A DNA stretch of 64,000 nt from assembly GCA_019802505.1 (NCBI GenBank), contig JAFMOC010000104.1, forward strand, positions 677,001 through 741,000, read 5' to 3'. Source of the stretch: Corydoras sp. C115. Its lineage: Eukaryota > Chordata > Actinopteri > Siluriformes > Callichthyidae. The translations under genes and the position numbers were made by a program. The notes under the pieces are model-generated. The model did no database searches and was not told the DNA's origin. It saw only the letters and a program-made list of their open reading frames with translations. Each line of letters begins with the position of its first letter. The stretch's first letter is position 1. Of this stretch, positions 48,813 through 62,633 are shown in pieces.

Positions 48813-51113
48813 TCACAGTAAGGATAAATAAATAAATTTGAAATTTTCTCCATCTTATGAAGTTTTTATGTTAAAGATTAACATTACTGCTACAGTCACA
48901 GAAACATTTTATATAATTCTCTTATTTTAACTTGGTGACAGCAGTTTGGGGAAGCCCCTCCTTATAAATTTGCTGTTGTAGAATTGTAGCATTTTAGCTA
49001 TAGCTAAGAAGGAGCAGTTACAGTTTAAAAAAGATTTCTTGTTTCTCTAGCTCTGTAAACGCCGTTTAAAATTTTAAGATCACAGTTCATTCTCTTCATA
49101 GCAGTTCGGACCCAAACCTCATGATGAGCTAGACCCTGGACGGTGAGACTGGCTTTTCTCTTCTAACATCAAAGTCTGACCTTACAAATGGCCTTTTGAC
49201 TGAATCTGCTAAAGTGCACATGATTTTTGTTGCAGACACACACTAATGAAAGCACATGATCCATGTGTGAAGTGTGTGGAAGGTAGAGAACCGAAGGAGC
49301 GGGAGGTAATTTATGGGGGTGAATTGAAGGAGCAGGATGATGAGATTCCTCAGGTGTTTGATTCAGGTTCATTATCTCATTACTCTCATTGCTCTCCTTC
49401 TCCCGCTGGGTGAATAAACTCATCTTCTGTGGGCTTGTAGAAGCAGCACGGTGGAGTTCAGCTAAAATACAGCACATGGTGCATTATATCCCATTTGCTA
49501 TTTAAGATTTTGAGAACGCTACATCATTAGTGTAATTATTTTGTTATATCCTGGAGGATACTCATGTTTTTTGAAGTGCTAATGCTTATCCCAGTGCCCT
49601 GTCAGGTGGGTGACCACCTTAGTCAGGCCACCACCTCATGACGGCAGACGTGTTTTGGGAAAATAATTTGTGCACAGGGGCACGGTCATACTAGAAAAAG
49701 GCCTTCCCAAACTGTTCCCTCAAAGATGAAAGCATACAATTGTCCAAAAATCATGTCTAGGTGATTGATTGTATAAACCTGTGATAATAAGACTGAAAGA
49801 AACCCCTAAATTCAATGAATAATGGCTGTGACCTAATACTTTTGTTCATATAATGTATGTTAGAAAGTGAGTTTTTAATAAGCATGTTGTAATTATTTCA
49901 GGGTTCGAGCTTTATAGGGTTAAACCAGCACAAGGTCTCTGTATTAAAATCTCCAGTGTCAGTTATTCTGTTTGCATCATTAAAACAAGCATTTTTAATT
50001 ACTTCTGTATTCTTTAAATGAAGGATATTTGTTCTAAATACAACCTGTCCAGTTAATTTCATTAAGTTTGGGATGTTTAAATTTAATTAAGATTTTATAA
50101 ATACTTTTATAAATGCCAATCATAAAACACAAATAAACCCAAAAAGATAGAACTAAATAAACTAAATAAAGATAATAAGCTTTCGGATGCTGTAAATAAA
50201 GCAGCTAATAAAATTTGAGCTTGCAGCGCCCTCTCGTGTCTCCCTGCGTTAACGTACATATCGATACCAGATAACCTGTATTTCCTAAAGAAAATGTTCT
50301 AAGCCCCAGTCTTGTTTTTTTTCTTTTTTTCTTTAGAGTTCAGAGCAATTAAGCTCCTCTGAAGTGGAACTTTAACTCGTATCCTCGTATCCATTTTCCT
50401 CACATCACTTGTTTACATGTGCAGAAATGAAACATGAGGTTAAAATCGTTCACAAACAAGTGCTAACTCCTGCTCTGCTCATAACGAGTCTCACGAGCCA
50501 ACATGGTCAATGCAATGTTTTGTAATAACACTGCTCAGAAACGTGTCTCTCCAGTAGTAAGATAAATTTGTAATAACAGGAGGTAACACGTCCCACTGTG
50601 TGTGTGTGTGTGTGTGAGTTGTCGTCCTGTCAGCAGAATGTGTGAGCAGACTGACATTAGCCGCCGCTGTCCTGGTCCCAGCAGGCCTGATCTGAGAGCT
50701 GTGACACCACAGTCTGAAAAAGCAACCCAGTCGCTCAGTGACTGGAATTTAATAAGGACAAATTCGTACAGCATGGACTCTGTGGACATCCTTCCGAATC
50801 GTTCATGTTTGCAGTGAAGGGTGATGTTGATGGCTCAAAAAACATGAAGACAGTCTCATAAGCTGCCAGACATCCCATCAGAGAAGGACTATGAAAACAA
50901 CCCAATGCAGCATTCATCCAGGTCCAGTTTTAATTAATGTTCTTCAGAACAATGATGTCGCTATAATAAGTTTTAAAATTAAACTAATAAATGACTTGTG
51001 AGAACAACTAAACAACAATCCAATTCTGACAATGAAATGGTCTGACAAGATGTCAGCACTCTCTAGAGTTTAATACTTAAAATCCATATTAATTAATGTC
51101 ATATTTACCACTT
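48813..51113. other. intergenic stretch, mostly unique
   Basis: No coding exon recognised. It contains the Tc1-like piece at 49560-49860 and a short TG tract near 50600. Confidence 0.55.
49560..49860. mobile_element. Tc1/mariner-type remnant
   Basis: Contains GGCACGGTCATACTAGAAAA, GGCCTTCCCAAACTGTTCCC and an end CTAATACTTTTGTTCATATAATGT that resembles the reverse complement of the ACAAAAGTATTGGGACA-type terminus of fish Tc1-like elements. Confidence 0.5.
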
Positions 51114-51467
51114 CATTCATTATCTTCCGCTTAATCCTCTTCTAGGGTCGCAGAGATGGGGGTTCCCCATGCCCATCCAGGGGAGATCGTTTCAAGCGCT
51201 GGGCAGATACACCCAGGACAGGGTGGCAATCTATCGCTGGGAATACTCACTCACACAGACACACACACAAACACACTCTATACAAAGAATTTACAACATT
51301 CAATATACGTTGAATTCAATTCTTTGAACTATGGGAGGAAAACGCAGAACCCGGAGGAAACCCATATGGACACGGGGATCATGGAAATTTCACCCAGATT
51401 GGGATTTGAAGATGAATTCCCAGCGTTGAGAAGTGAACATGCTCACCACTAAACCACTGTGCCGCCC
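51114..51467 (-). mobile_element. diverged DANA/Mermaid-like SINE
   Basis: Reverse copy from TTCATTATCTTCCGCTTAATC to AAACCACTGTGCCGCCC. Confidence 0.87.
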
Positions 51468-51639
51468 TACTGACCATTTCAATTAGCTTTATTTCCATCC
51501 ATCCCTTTTGTTACAAAAAAGTAATTTATTTATTCATTTCTTTAAATCAATAGGTGTTTAAGACAGCAGTCATAGGACAAAAAAGTGCAGGGCAATAACA
51601 CACATACAAACAATCACTTAAGTTAACACATAAGTTGGG

Positions 51640-51780
51640 GCAAATGTGTTCTGCCATTTTAGGAACTACCATGTTTTTGGACTGAGGGAAGAAACTGGAT
51701 CTTCACACAAACACAAAGAGAACATGCAAACTCCAAATATAAGGACCCTGTGTCCAACTTGTAGGTGATTAGACAATACA
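51640..51780 (-). mobile_element. old SINE fragment
   Basis: CATGTTTTTGGACTGAGGGA and AGAGAACATGCAAACTCC match the reverse SINE body weakly. Confidence 0.5.
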
Positions 51781-52050
51781 GCCATTCCCACAAAGTTAAT
51801 CATCTTCAGTAGTCTGATCAGATTGTATTATTGTCCTGGCAATAACAATTCTTGTTGCGGTGCTGCTTGTTCTTTACCACTAGGTGGCAGTGTTGGCTAT
51901 TAACAGACATATAGAAAGGATTTGGAAGCTCTTTTAAACCACATAAAGAGATTGTGGGTTTAAAAACTGGTTTAAACTGGACAAACTGGTAACTGACCAA
52001 GAGAGTCCAACAAAACCAACATGACCCTCTATACATACATACATACATGT

Positions 52051-52056
<6 letters not shown>

Positions 52057-52088
<32 letters not shown>
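52057..52088. repeat. (TA)n microsatellite
   Basis: Pure TA tract, about 32 bases, followed by CA units. Confidence 0.93.
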
Positions 52089-52096
<8 letters not shown>

Positions 52097-52409
52097 AACA
52101 TACTCACACATACAGACATTGATCATGTGAAGGTTTGTTAAAAAATATATGTTATAAAAACCATAACGACACAGATATGCACTCAGCGACACAAATTAAT
52201 GTCTAATGAGACATGCATTATATACAACACACACTTTTAAATCCCACATATTAAGTTATTTTTAACTCACACTTATTGTGTACACAATACACATATTGTG
52301 TATTTGGTAAAAACATGTACACTATTTTCGAACAGGAGACAGACTTGTGGAATATTTGTGTGTGTGTGTTTGCACTCTTACTCCATGTTTGACTGACTTC
52401 AGTGTGTCC

Positions 52410-52540
52410 TTCTGTTTCCATGGAGATCATGGAGCCAGGCTCTACGTGATGGGCTCTCTGATTGGCCACATTCCCATCATAGCATTTAGTACTCAGCCAA
52501 TAAGAGTGAAAGAGTGTCTATGCTGTTGCTATGGCCAGTA
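52410..52540. promoter_or_regulatory. possible regulatory cluster: two CCAAT boxes and X-box-like motifs
   Basis: ATTGG at 52461 and CCAAT at 52497 in opposite orientation, flanked by GTTTCCATGGAGAT (52414) and GTTGCTATGGCC (52525), which resemble RFX-type X boxes. The spacing is suggestive, but nothing ties it to a start site. Confidence 0.2.
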
Positions 52541-52924
52541 CAGGCGGCTGCTGGAATCCTTCACACATACACACACACACAGCAGGAAGGTTTATATCCA
52601 CCATCTGTACCATTCGATTCAAAACACTTCATGCTAAAGATGATTTTCCTTTTAAAAATATCGGCACCCACGATTGGTTCTCATTTCTATGTTAACTCTC
52701 ATTTATATTCTCTCATTTATATCTCATTTATATTAATTCTCAGGCGGGCATTTAGAAAGCATGAAATGGTTATTAGTGGTGACGCAAAGCTTACATTTAC
52801 ATAATCATCCATCAACATGGAAAAATAAATCAATTAATGAATGATATGAGGAAAAAGTGACCTGCACTTTATAAATCAATACAGATCCAAACTATTTGCT
52901 GTAAACCATTCGTTTGTTCACTTA

Positions 52925-53166
52925 AACACCCTGGAGAGGTCACTAGTCCACTGCTGATCAGACACACAGGCACTCTTCAGAACAATTTACTACAACCTGT
53001 ATCACCTAACTTACACATTTTAGTACTGTAAAAAACAGAGCTCGTGGAGAAAGCTCACAAAGAGGTGGAGAGAACATGCAAAATTCATATTGCCCTACCC
53101 AGAGCTCAAACCAAGACCTTGTTGCTGTGAGATGAGAGTAAAGACCAGTGAATCACTGTGACCACC
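52925..53166 (-). mobile_element. old DANA-like SINE copy
   Basis: GGAGAGAACATGCAAAATTC, CAGAGCTCAAACCAAGACC and TTGCTGTGAG are the reverse of a DANA-type head and body. Heavily diverged, so probably an older subfamily. Confidence 0.6.
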
Positions 53167-53390
53167 TGACTGTTACTGTAATAATTGTAATGTAATAATA
53201 AAGTTTACAGCTGAAGGTGAAAAGGTTTCTGCATGCATAAACCTCAAAGTGTCAAAATATGAAATGTTAATCTGAGCATGATGCAGTTTGTTCTCATCAA
53301 ATGATTAAACATACCATGGCTTTATTGATTAAACATATAACTTCTCCAGCAGTTCTAGAGTACAGTCATTACTAAAGACCTGACGTTTCC

Positions 53391-53692
53391 ATCCATCCAT
53401 CATCTTCCACTTTATCCTATGTTAGGGTCGCGGGGGGGGTTCCCCATGCCCATAAAGGGGAAAATGTCTCGGGTGCTGGGCAGATACACCCAGGACAGGG
53501 CGTCAATCTATCGCTGTGCACACTCACTCACACAGACACTCTCTATATGGGGCAATTTGGAGAATTCAATTGACTTGATCCATGTTTTTTGGACTGTGGG
53601 AGGACACCCGAGAACCCGGAGGAAACCCACGCGGACTGGGAATCCCTAGAGCTGAGAGGCAAACGTGCTAACCACTAAGCCACCGTGCCGCC
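53391..53692 (-). mobile_element. DANA/Mermaid-like SINE, perfect 15-bp TSD
   Basis: Duplication AGACCTGACGTTTCC at 53376-53390 and 53693-53707. Internal deletion before GGGAATCCCTAGAGC. Confidence 0.92.
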
Positions 53693-53821
53693 AGACCTGA
53701 CGTTTCCTTCTGATTGGAAGTTTTTTGTTTGTCTTCTTCCTTTTAAAGAACTGTAACTGATGCCGAACATGAACTTTGTTCTTTAAACTAAAAATTCTTC
53801 TTAAGAAAAATTGCAGTATAG

Positions 53822-53960
53822 ATGGATAGATAGATCACTATATTAATCCCAGAGGAAAACTTGTGTATTGCAGCAGCCAATCCAGTTACAGAAAAGGAAA
53901 CAAAATAAGAACAGAACTAACGCAACAGTACTGCTGTGGGGTGACCCATCGAGCAGTTCA
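53822..53960 (-). mobile_element. LINE-tail-like repeat fragment
   Basis: GATAGATAGATCACTATATT followed by AATCCCAGAGGAAAACTTGT resembles, in reverse, the AAGGAAATT...ATCAATAAAGTATCTATC tail of LINE-derived repeats common in fishes. Confidence 0.45.
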
Positions 53961-54306
53961 TAAATATAATGCTGCTACACAAACAAGATAATTAATGTTT
54001 TTTTTTCCAAAAACCTCCTTTATTATGTTCTGTGGTCAATAAATATGATTACAACCTGATAGGGTTCTTTTTGTGTACATTTTTTCTTAATCACTGATTC
54101 TTGGAATTACCAGATGCTTTAAGGGTTGTGCTAATTTTACATGTATCTTTGTTGTTGTCCGGTTACATCACTATAAATACTTCTATGTTCATCATTAATA
54201 AAGACACACCACAGAGTGATACGACCCCCGTAGCCCCACCTTACTCTGGTGCAGTTTGACAAAGTTATTACTTGTCGCAACATTAGCATTACGATTATTA
54301 ATGTCT

Positions 54307-54308
<2 letters not shown>

Positions 54309-54375
<67 letters not shown>
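54309..54375. repeat. (TA)n microsatellite
   Basis: Pure TA tract of about 66 bases. Confidence 0.95.
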
Positions 54376-54377
<2 letters not shown>

Positions 54378-55518
54378 TGCATGTTTCAGAAATATAGTTG
54401 AAGCACTATATATTTATACACTGCACCTTTAATATCAAGTTTTCAGAGAGCAACAGTTTAAAGGTAACAGTTGAGTGGTAAGTCCTCACATGGCAGCTTT
54501 CTGATTACAACGTGTGATGTGTTTGTAAAATAGTTTGCAATCTGCAGATTGTTCACTCATATCTTCTCAGACTTTTTCTTTCCATTTCAGGAAGCTCTGA
54601 GGCCAGCGTTTAGCGACCTGTCTACTTTGTTTAGACCCCAACAGCTGTATTTCCATCGTGTGGGAGGTGTAAAGGCTCTGAGGTCGGGCTAGTGGAAAAA
54701 AAACATGGTTTTTGAAGACAACAACAATATTAAGCTTAACGCAGACCAGTGCACGTTTTCATTCAGACCCCCAGTTTTTGTCGGGTAGAAAATGGAGTCT
54801 TCTGCTACAGGTCTATAAATAGCTCCGTGTGTTGGCCTTGCTCCAAATCACACACATGCACCACACACATACACACACACACGTACACACAAGATCTGGT
54901 GCACTCCCACTTGCTGAGTGGTGGCTCAGCTTTGCAGAGTGGCACGGAACGGCATGCCGGGATTGGCCGCTCTGGGTTGACTGGCAGCCGATCGAGATGC
55001 ACGTGCGACGATTTGGGTGCCTGCATCAAGGATAAGAGAAGTGAGGCAAGGAGGGAGGAAGAGGAAGCGGCTGCGGGAAAGAAGAGGAAATAGAGGAAAG
55101 GACAAGAGGGATACGAGAGAGAACGTGGAAGGAGAAGAGGTGCAGAACCAGAGGAGGTGGGAACCGGCGTTCTGCAGCTTTGCAGTGTGCTGCATACACT
55201 TGTCATCTGCTGTATGTGTGTCTGTATGTGTGAGATTGTAAAGGATAATTATGCATGTAACAATGTGTCTATATGTCTGTGTGTGTGTGGTTACAACATC
55301 AGTAATTAATGGACCAACACACACTACCATTTAAACCAATGCAGTGTAACTGAAGTGACTGTATATAGTAAATTGTGCTGATTGGACTAGTGTGTGTATG
55401 TGTGTGTGTGTGTGTATGTTTAAATCTAAAGCTGCAAGCTACACACTGACCTACATTCAGCACTTAATCACCATGCCAGGTTACACAGCACTCATGTTTC
55501 ATTCTGCAAAAGCCCTTT

Positions 55519-55561
<43 letters not shown>

Positions 55562-55782
55562 ACCATAGCACACATGGACACTGCAGTTTTGATATGTACA
55601 GTACAGGTGCAGAATTATAGACTGAAGCACTTCATCTGTCGCCGACGTGAACTAATTGTTTCTCTCACTTGTGGATCCTGATTTCCGAGTTTGTCGGACT
55701 TAATAGGGGAGCCCGTACTCGTAAATCGATTTACTTGGTCTAGATCAAAACTGAAAACCCAACCAGATTGGGCAGCCAATCA
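54376..55782. other. unique intergenic sequence with a GC-richer patch
   Basis: 54930-55180 is richer in G, C and CpG than its surroundings and purine-rich, and contains GATTGGCCGC. It could be a distal regulatory element or an unrecognised leader exon of the downstream gene. No coding similarity recognised. A (CA)n tract lies at 55520-55560. Confidence 0.35.
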
Positions 55783-56130
55783 GGATTGGGAGACACCTCT
55801 CAATCATGAAATTCAGGAGCCATGTATTTTAAATAACTGAATGCTTTCAAATTGTCTAAACAGTATGGGGAAGGCCCTTTACCTGTTCCACAATGAATGT
55901 GCCTTACTGTACAAATCAAGGTCCATAAAGACCAGGTTAGGTGAGTCTGCGGTGGACAAACTTGGCTGTCCCTCACAATGGCCTCAACCGTATTTAACAC
56001 TTTGGGTTGAATTAGAACAGAGACTGTGAGCCTGCGATCAGCGTCTGACCTCACAAATGCATTTCTGGATGAATGAGCAATAGTTTACGGACACAATCCA
56101 AAATTTGGTAAAAATATTTTTACATTCTAG
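55783..56130 (+). pseudogene. degraded Tc1/mariner transposase fragment
   Basis: CTTTGGGTTGAATTAGAACA followed by GAGACTGTGAGCCTGCG corresponds to the conserved LWDELERRLRA region of Tc1 transposases. CTGACCTCACAAATGC and TGGATGAATGAGC follow in the usual order, and GTATGGGGAAGGCCC precedes it. Frames are broken. There is no intact element. Confidence 0.7.
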
Positions 56131-56214
56131 TGCTTACTCCTAATACACTGAGTTTACCTGTTTAGGTGGCTCCTACCTGTGTTTAGGAGTTTTTCAGGAC
56201 GACAAAGCCAAAAG

Positions 56215-56546
56215 GGGGCGGCACGGTGGCTTAGTGGTTAGCATGTTCGCCTCTCAGCACTAGGGATTCCCGGTTTGAATCCCAATCTGGGTGGAGTTTC
56301 CATGTTCTCCCCGTGTCTGCGTGGGTTTCCTTCCCGTTCTCCGGTTTCCTCCCACAGTCCAAAAACATGGATCAAGTCAATTGAATTCACCGAAATTGCC
56401 CCATATAGAGTGTGTCTGTGTGGTGAGTGTGTGGTGCCCTGTCCTGGGTCTATCTGCCCAGCGCCCGAAACGTTCTCCCCTGGATGGGCATGGGGAACCC
56501 CACCGTGACCATACTAGAGGATAAAGCGGAAGATAATGGACAGATG
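56215..56546 (+). mobile_element. DANA/Mermaid-like SINE, perfect 14-bp TSD
   Basis: Duplication GACAAAGCCAAAAG at 56201-56214 and 56547-56560. Confidence 0.92.
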
Positions 56547-56883
56547 GACAAAGCCAAAAGACTATGTTAATTGATTTCGTTTTTATTTTAAAACATAATA
56601 TTAGCATGACAGGAATGAATTAATTTCTACCTTATGTAGCCTAGCAACAATGCTAACCAACGTGTTGTGTAAAAGCACTTTCCACTGTGGCACTTTCAAG
56701 TGCATAGCAGGCAGTAGGTTTCTCAGAGATGAAACTTGTGCACCTGACTTGGAAGCGTGGATGCGGTCAAGCTTTGCTACATCATTTGGCTAATGTGTTT
56801 TCGAGCAAAAATATAGCAAATTAACATGCTTTATTGTAGACACTTTAAAAAAAATAATGTTTTTATTAGAATTAACCTACAAA

Positions 56884-57199
56884 TTCATTCATTATCTTCC
56901 ACTTAATCTTCAACTAGGGTCCATGCCCATTCAGGGAAGAACATTTCAGGCGCTGGGCAGATACATCCAGGACAGGATGCCAATCTATATCTGGCACTCA
57001 CACACACACAAACACACTATATGGGGCAATTTAGAGCAATCTATTTACCTTGAATCCATGTTTTGGACTGTGGGAGGAAACCGGAGCATTAAGAGGAAAC
57101 TCAAGCGGACACGAGTAGAACATGGAAACTCCACCCAGATTGGGATTTGAACCTGGATCTCCAGCGCTGAATGTGCTGACCATTAAGCCACAGTGCTAA
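56884..57199 (-). mobile_element. diverged DANA/Mermaid-like SINE
   Basis: Reverse copy from TTCATTATCTTCCACTTAAT to TTAAGCCACAGTGC. The last copy of this family before the window end. Confidence 0.85.
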
Positions 57200-58059
57200 T
57201 TGTAGCTTGAATGCACAGTTATACATTGGCTGGTCTCATGATGTTACTCAATAAGTTATTATGTCACAGGCAGATGGGCGTTATTGATGACCCTGCTTTG
57301 TCGTGAAACCCAACACACATTTGAGTGGCTTAATGTTTCAGTAGTTTACAATTAGGTGGCAAAGGTTTGAGGAAAGCCCTTGTGCTACTTTACTACAACA
57401 TTAAATTCAGAAAACTGATTGGCTGCCAGGCAACAGAATCAGATATTGAAAAAAAAAAAACATTAGCTGAAAATGAAAAATGTACTGCATAAGAAACCAT
57501 CAAACTTTATTATTATTATTACTATTTCATATTTTGGCTATACACACTTTCATTGTACAAAAGTTGTTGTGAAACAAATGACCTGGCAACCCAGACAGCG
57601 TGAACATGGTGTCTTCTGTAAGAATTCTGTTCGGTGCAGCTGAATTTGATGTTGCAGGATCATGTGATCATGTGTTAGTTGTTTGATAAACCCACACACA
57701 CACACACACACACTACAGTGCACAATAAAGTAATTTGTGGGGCCATAAAAAGCTCTGCATGCAGACAAGGCAACATGATGGAAACAGACAAAGTGTGTGT
57801 GTGTGAATGTGAGTGTGTGTCTGTGCTGACGGAGCATGCTAAAAAGTTCATCCATCACATGTTTAGATGAGAAGAACTGCAGAGTCTCCCTGCTGCAATT
57901 TGGGTGAGTGAAAAGGGGGGTCTGCTGTGAAGTGTATGCGTTTTAATATGTATGTGCGTCCACCTGGATGGATCAGTGTGCCTACAGTGGACTTGTATAA
58001 TCTTTTTTTCCCTACGGGAAAGTGTGGAGAAAAATATTTTTAGATTATAATACAGAAGG

Positions 58060-58925
<866 letters not shown>

Positions 58926-58979
58926 AATGGATAGGGATGAATGGGGAGGGACTTTCGTGATGATTGGCTGGTAAAAGAG

Positions 58980-59271
58980 GGCGGGACATCTGGCTTTACA
59001 CTCTCTACCTCTGTCTGTCTGTCTCTCTCTTTCTCTCTCTCTCTCTCTGAGCCGGCCCCTTCCTTTCTTTGTCTGTGTGCTGGAGGGTGATTGCTGGGTG
59101 TAAGTGAGACGGGCAGAGAGAGAGAGAGAGAGACAGAGGGACAGACAGACAGAGGGAAAGAGAGTCTGGTGAAAGGAAAGAAAGAAAAGAGGAAAAAGGA
59201 AAAATGGAGGAACCACACTCGTCTGTGTGACACACACACACACATACACACCGACTGTCTGTCAGAGCTCA
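58980..59271 (+). other. possible noncoding first exon of the downstream gene
   Basis: The purine-rich tract gives way to GGGCGGGACATC and CCGGCCCC, then GA/CA-rich sequence ending in a strong donor GAGCTCA|GTAAGT at 59271/59272. The next convincing acceptor downstream is at 62557. Speculative without transcript data. Confidence 0.25.
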
Positions 59272-59282
59272 GTAAGTGCCGC

Positions 59283-59325
<43 letters not shown>

Positions 59326-59393
59326 GTGTGTTTAAAGGGACAGCTGAACTTGGTTGCCATTCACTACTGGCGTCTGGAACCATGTAGTTGTAG

Positions 59394-59427
<34 letters not shown>

Positions 59428-59698
59428 ATGCTGCATCTTTTAGTGTTTGTCAAACACAGCAAGTAAACTACAAATGTGTGTATGTCCTGGTCTTTGGGTG
59501 TTTGTGAGTCTGCACTGACCACACAATAAATAAGCTACAACAGCAGAGTGGGTGTGCATTTGCGAGCACATCAGCATGTGTTTGTAAGTTCATACATTTG
59601 TGTGTGTGTGTGTGTGTGTGTGTAAATAAATGTGTGCATGTCTATATGTGTTATTGTTACTTAGGTATGTGCCTGTGTGTATGTCGATGTAAGTATGA

Positions 59699-59751
<53 letters not shown>

Positions 59752-62557
59752 GATAGCAATGTAATAGTGCACAAAGGAAGTGAGCTTATTGCATCCGCTT
59801 ATCATGATCTCAGCCCTCGTTTAGAATAGAACTGCAGTAAGTGTTTGAGTTGAAATCACATTTAAAACTAAATCACTTTAAATTTCGTAAACTTCTTCAG
59901 ACATGACACTGCTATAAAAACTACTAGAACGTTGTGTGTCAGGAACTCAGACTGTGGTGTAGCCGGCAGGATTAATATTGATCTGGTGGTGGAGACAGGA
60001 ATGAACACACCTGCCCTTCACCTGGCTGCAAGTGGGTGTGAACCACCCAGCAGATCTCTGTGTGAATGTAACAATGTCATTAACGATGGGGGGGGGGAGA
60101 ATCACCAGTTTACCTAAAAATCACAGAGGTCTTGATTTTAGAGATATATTCCTCATTTGGGTCACCAAAAGGTTGAGGAAAAACTTAATAAGGAACTGGA
60201 GGTTGTAATAGCAACCTTTGGTTTTAGAACAGGATCTTCAACAAGGTCACTGATCCACAAACAGTTAGATATCAGGTTACAGTGCATTGGGACACCTGCT
60301 CTTCTGGTTCATTACGTGTGTATGAGATTAAACACGAAGGGATAGATGAGTAAGACAGTGAAACAGTGTGTGCGAGAGTGAATGAGAGAGTAAGTGAGTG
60401 CATCAGTTTTTTGCTGGCTTGGGGTTGATACAGTGCTTCTTTTTGGGCAGAATGTCTCTTAAAATGTGATTTAATCTCAATAAAAAAAAATCACTGTTTT
60501 CCTGGCATCAACCAAATGCTGTTGGTCTAGCTTTCAATCTTGAAGCCACTGACATCACTGTTTTGTTTCAACAACAACATAAAGTATATCAAACCATTGC
60601 CATGACCACCATTGAAGCACCCCAAGAACAAAGTGAACAAAAAATACATTTGATGCTGCACCATTGCTAATGCTAAAGTATATGAACCATAAAAACTAAG
60701 CACAAATCCTTAAGAAGCATATCAGTGTTCTTACAGTAATTTGTAGCTTTTTCATCCTGACGTGTAAACAAAATGGGAGGATGAATGGAGGTGAATAGAC
60801 TGTCAGAAGGAGAAAAGAATTCATTTGACTCTTATTTGACTTTAGGGAAAGTGTTTTAATACTGAGATTTAAGTGCTTATTTGCATGTGTGTGTGTGTGT
60901 ATATACACATGTTTTTGTGCATATTATTTATACATATGCACATGTGTGTGTCTGCATATATTTATTTCTCTAAATGTGCCTGCATGTATCTATGTGTGTG
61001 TGTGTGTGTGCGCACGCATGCTTATTATATCAGCTACAGTAGAATCAGTCACGTTTGTACAGGAAATTGTAGCCACTTCCTATTTGACAGTTCTCATATC
61101 AGCTGGTGCCTCGTAGCAGAACAAACTGCAGCTTACAGCAGAGCCACTAGCATATGCTTGTAGTTTAGCATCAGCTTAAGCTAATTTGTTGATCAGACCC
61201 CTCACTATTTAAAGACACAGCACCCATCACCACTTCATTCAGCATTACCTGATTTTCTATAGTGATCTTTAAAATAACCCTTTCTATTGTGGTAAATCAT
61301 GTGATTGTTTGTAATAAACATTATTAATAACCAGGGTGCTGAAGGGGCATCTCCATATCAGTGTATAGTATCGACAGCTATAGGCAACTTGATTTCACAA
61401 GGTGATTTCGATTTATCAGTGCATCATGTTTACGTCGTCAATTCATCTTAGAATTCTGTAAACATTTTGATCTAAAAGACAGTGCTCCGGTGTGTGTGTG
61501 AGCAAGAGAGAGATAGAGACACAGTATGTGAACGTGTTTGTGAGAGAGAGGTAGAGAGAGAAAGCTTACTTGACAAACTTACTTGTCTTGTGGGGGGTAC
61601 AAGTAAACTTAACTAGTTATACTTTTGTGAATACTGTTACAAGGGTAAAATGTGTGTGTGTGTGCAGGTTTACAGTTTGCCACTTTGATTACCACACACA
61701 CATACACACACAAACAAAAACACACTGTGACCTCATTCCTCCCATCATGCCTTTGCCACCCGTAGCTCCTCCACACACTGATATGGGAAATCACTAAAAA
61801 CTGCAGTGACAATTCTGTAGTTATCAACCAGCTGCACACACACTACATACAGAGATAACACATACTACACAAATACACAGTGAACATACACCCACAAAGT
61901 ACTGGTGCACAAAAAACACACTTTACACACAAACAGGTCAAAACATTTTTCCTGAATGGATATACAAACACAGCTGTGTGTGTGTGAGCAGACTGAAACT
62001 ACACAAACATAATCGGGAACCTGAAAGTCTTTGACAAGTTTGTAAGTTAGTTGAATATATCTGAGTTTACAGGAGGTTACACTAAGTTGAATCCTGTAAG
62101 CTCAGAGGCTAAAAGCATAATGCATGTAAATGCATGTAGTGGTGTTAAGGCAGGGACTTCATGCCTGTGATGGGATAGGATTAGGTAGGGTGTTGATTGA
62201 TGTCTGTAGTACCACTGATTAGAGTGGTATTTTGGGAAGTGTAGTCCATAAAGAGATATAATGACTGGTTTAGGCTAAAGATGAGAACATTGGCGTGGTT
62301 AACTGCATCAGTATATGGGGTACAAACTGTGGTTTGAAAGGTGTAATATCATAAGGACATGTGGTATCGGCAGTTATACTGTAAAACCACAACAATCACT
62401 GTGTAGATGAACCAAACGCTCATTTATTAACTTTATTAATTCTTACTGTCCTCTACTCATTTGCACAGTTTAGTCCGGAGACGATTGATTATTGACATGT
62501 ACATACACTTTCAGTTCCACACAGCTGAGAAATACTTTCTCATATCTTTGCTTTCAG
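59272..62557 (+). other. presumed 5' intron or upstream region of the third gene
   Basis: Holds TG tracts at 59286-59325, 59396-59426, 59600-59622, 59703-59747 and about 60887, and unique AT-rich sequence. No SINE and no coding exon is visible over 3.3 kb. Confidence 0.5.
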
Positions 62558-62633
62558 AGTGGAACTAAAGGAAGGTGCTGCTGTGGTGGTATCTCAGTTC
62601 TGCGCTGCTGGGATTTCCACACACACCAGTGTG
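62558..62633 (+). other. noncoding exon of the third gene
   Basis: Bounded by TTTGCTTTCAG|AGTGG and CAGTGTG|GTGAGT. It contains no ATG and lies 92 bases before the first coding exon, so it is read as 5' UTR. Confidence 0.55.

Noticed and set aside
13001..57150. Many short open frames with recurring Pro/Gly/Ser-rich peptides such as MFSPCPRGFPPGSPVSSHS or MPIQGRTFRALGRYTQDRA
   Set aside because: All fall within copies of the same SINE and repeat because the SINE repeats.
59932..60117. Short frame with an ankyrin-like string (TPALHLAASG)
   Set aside because: Only one partial motif, with no repeats beside it and no splice sites.
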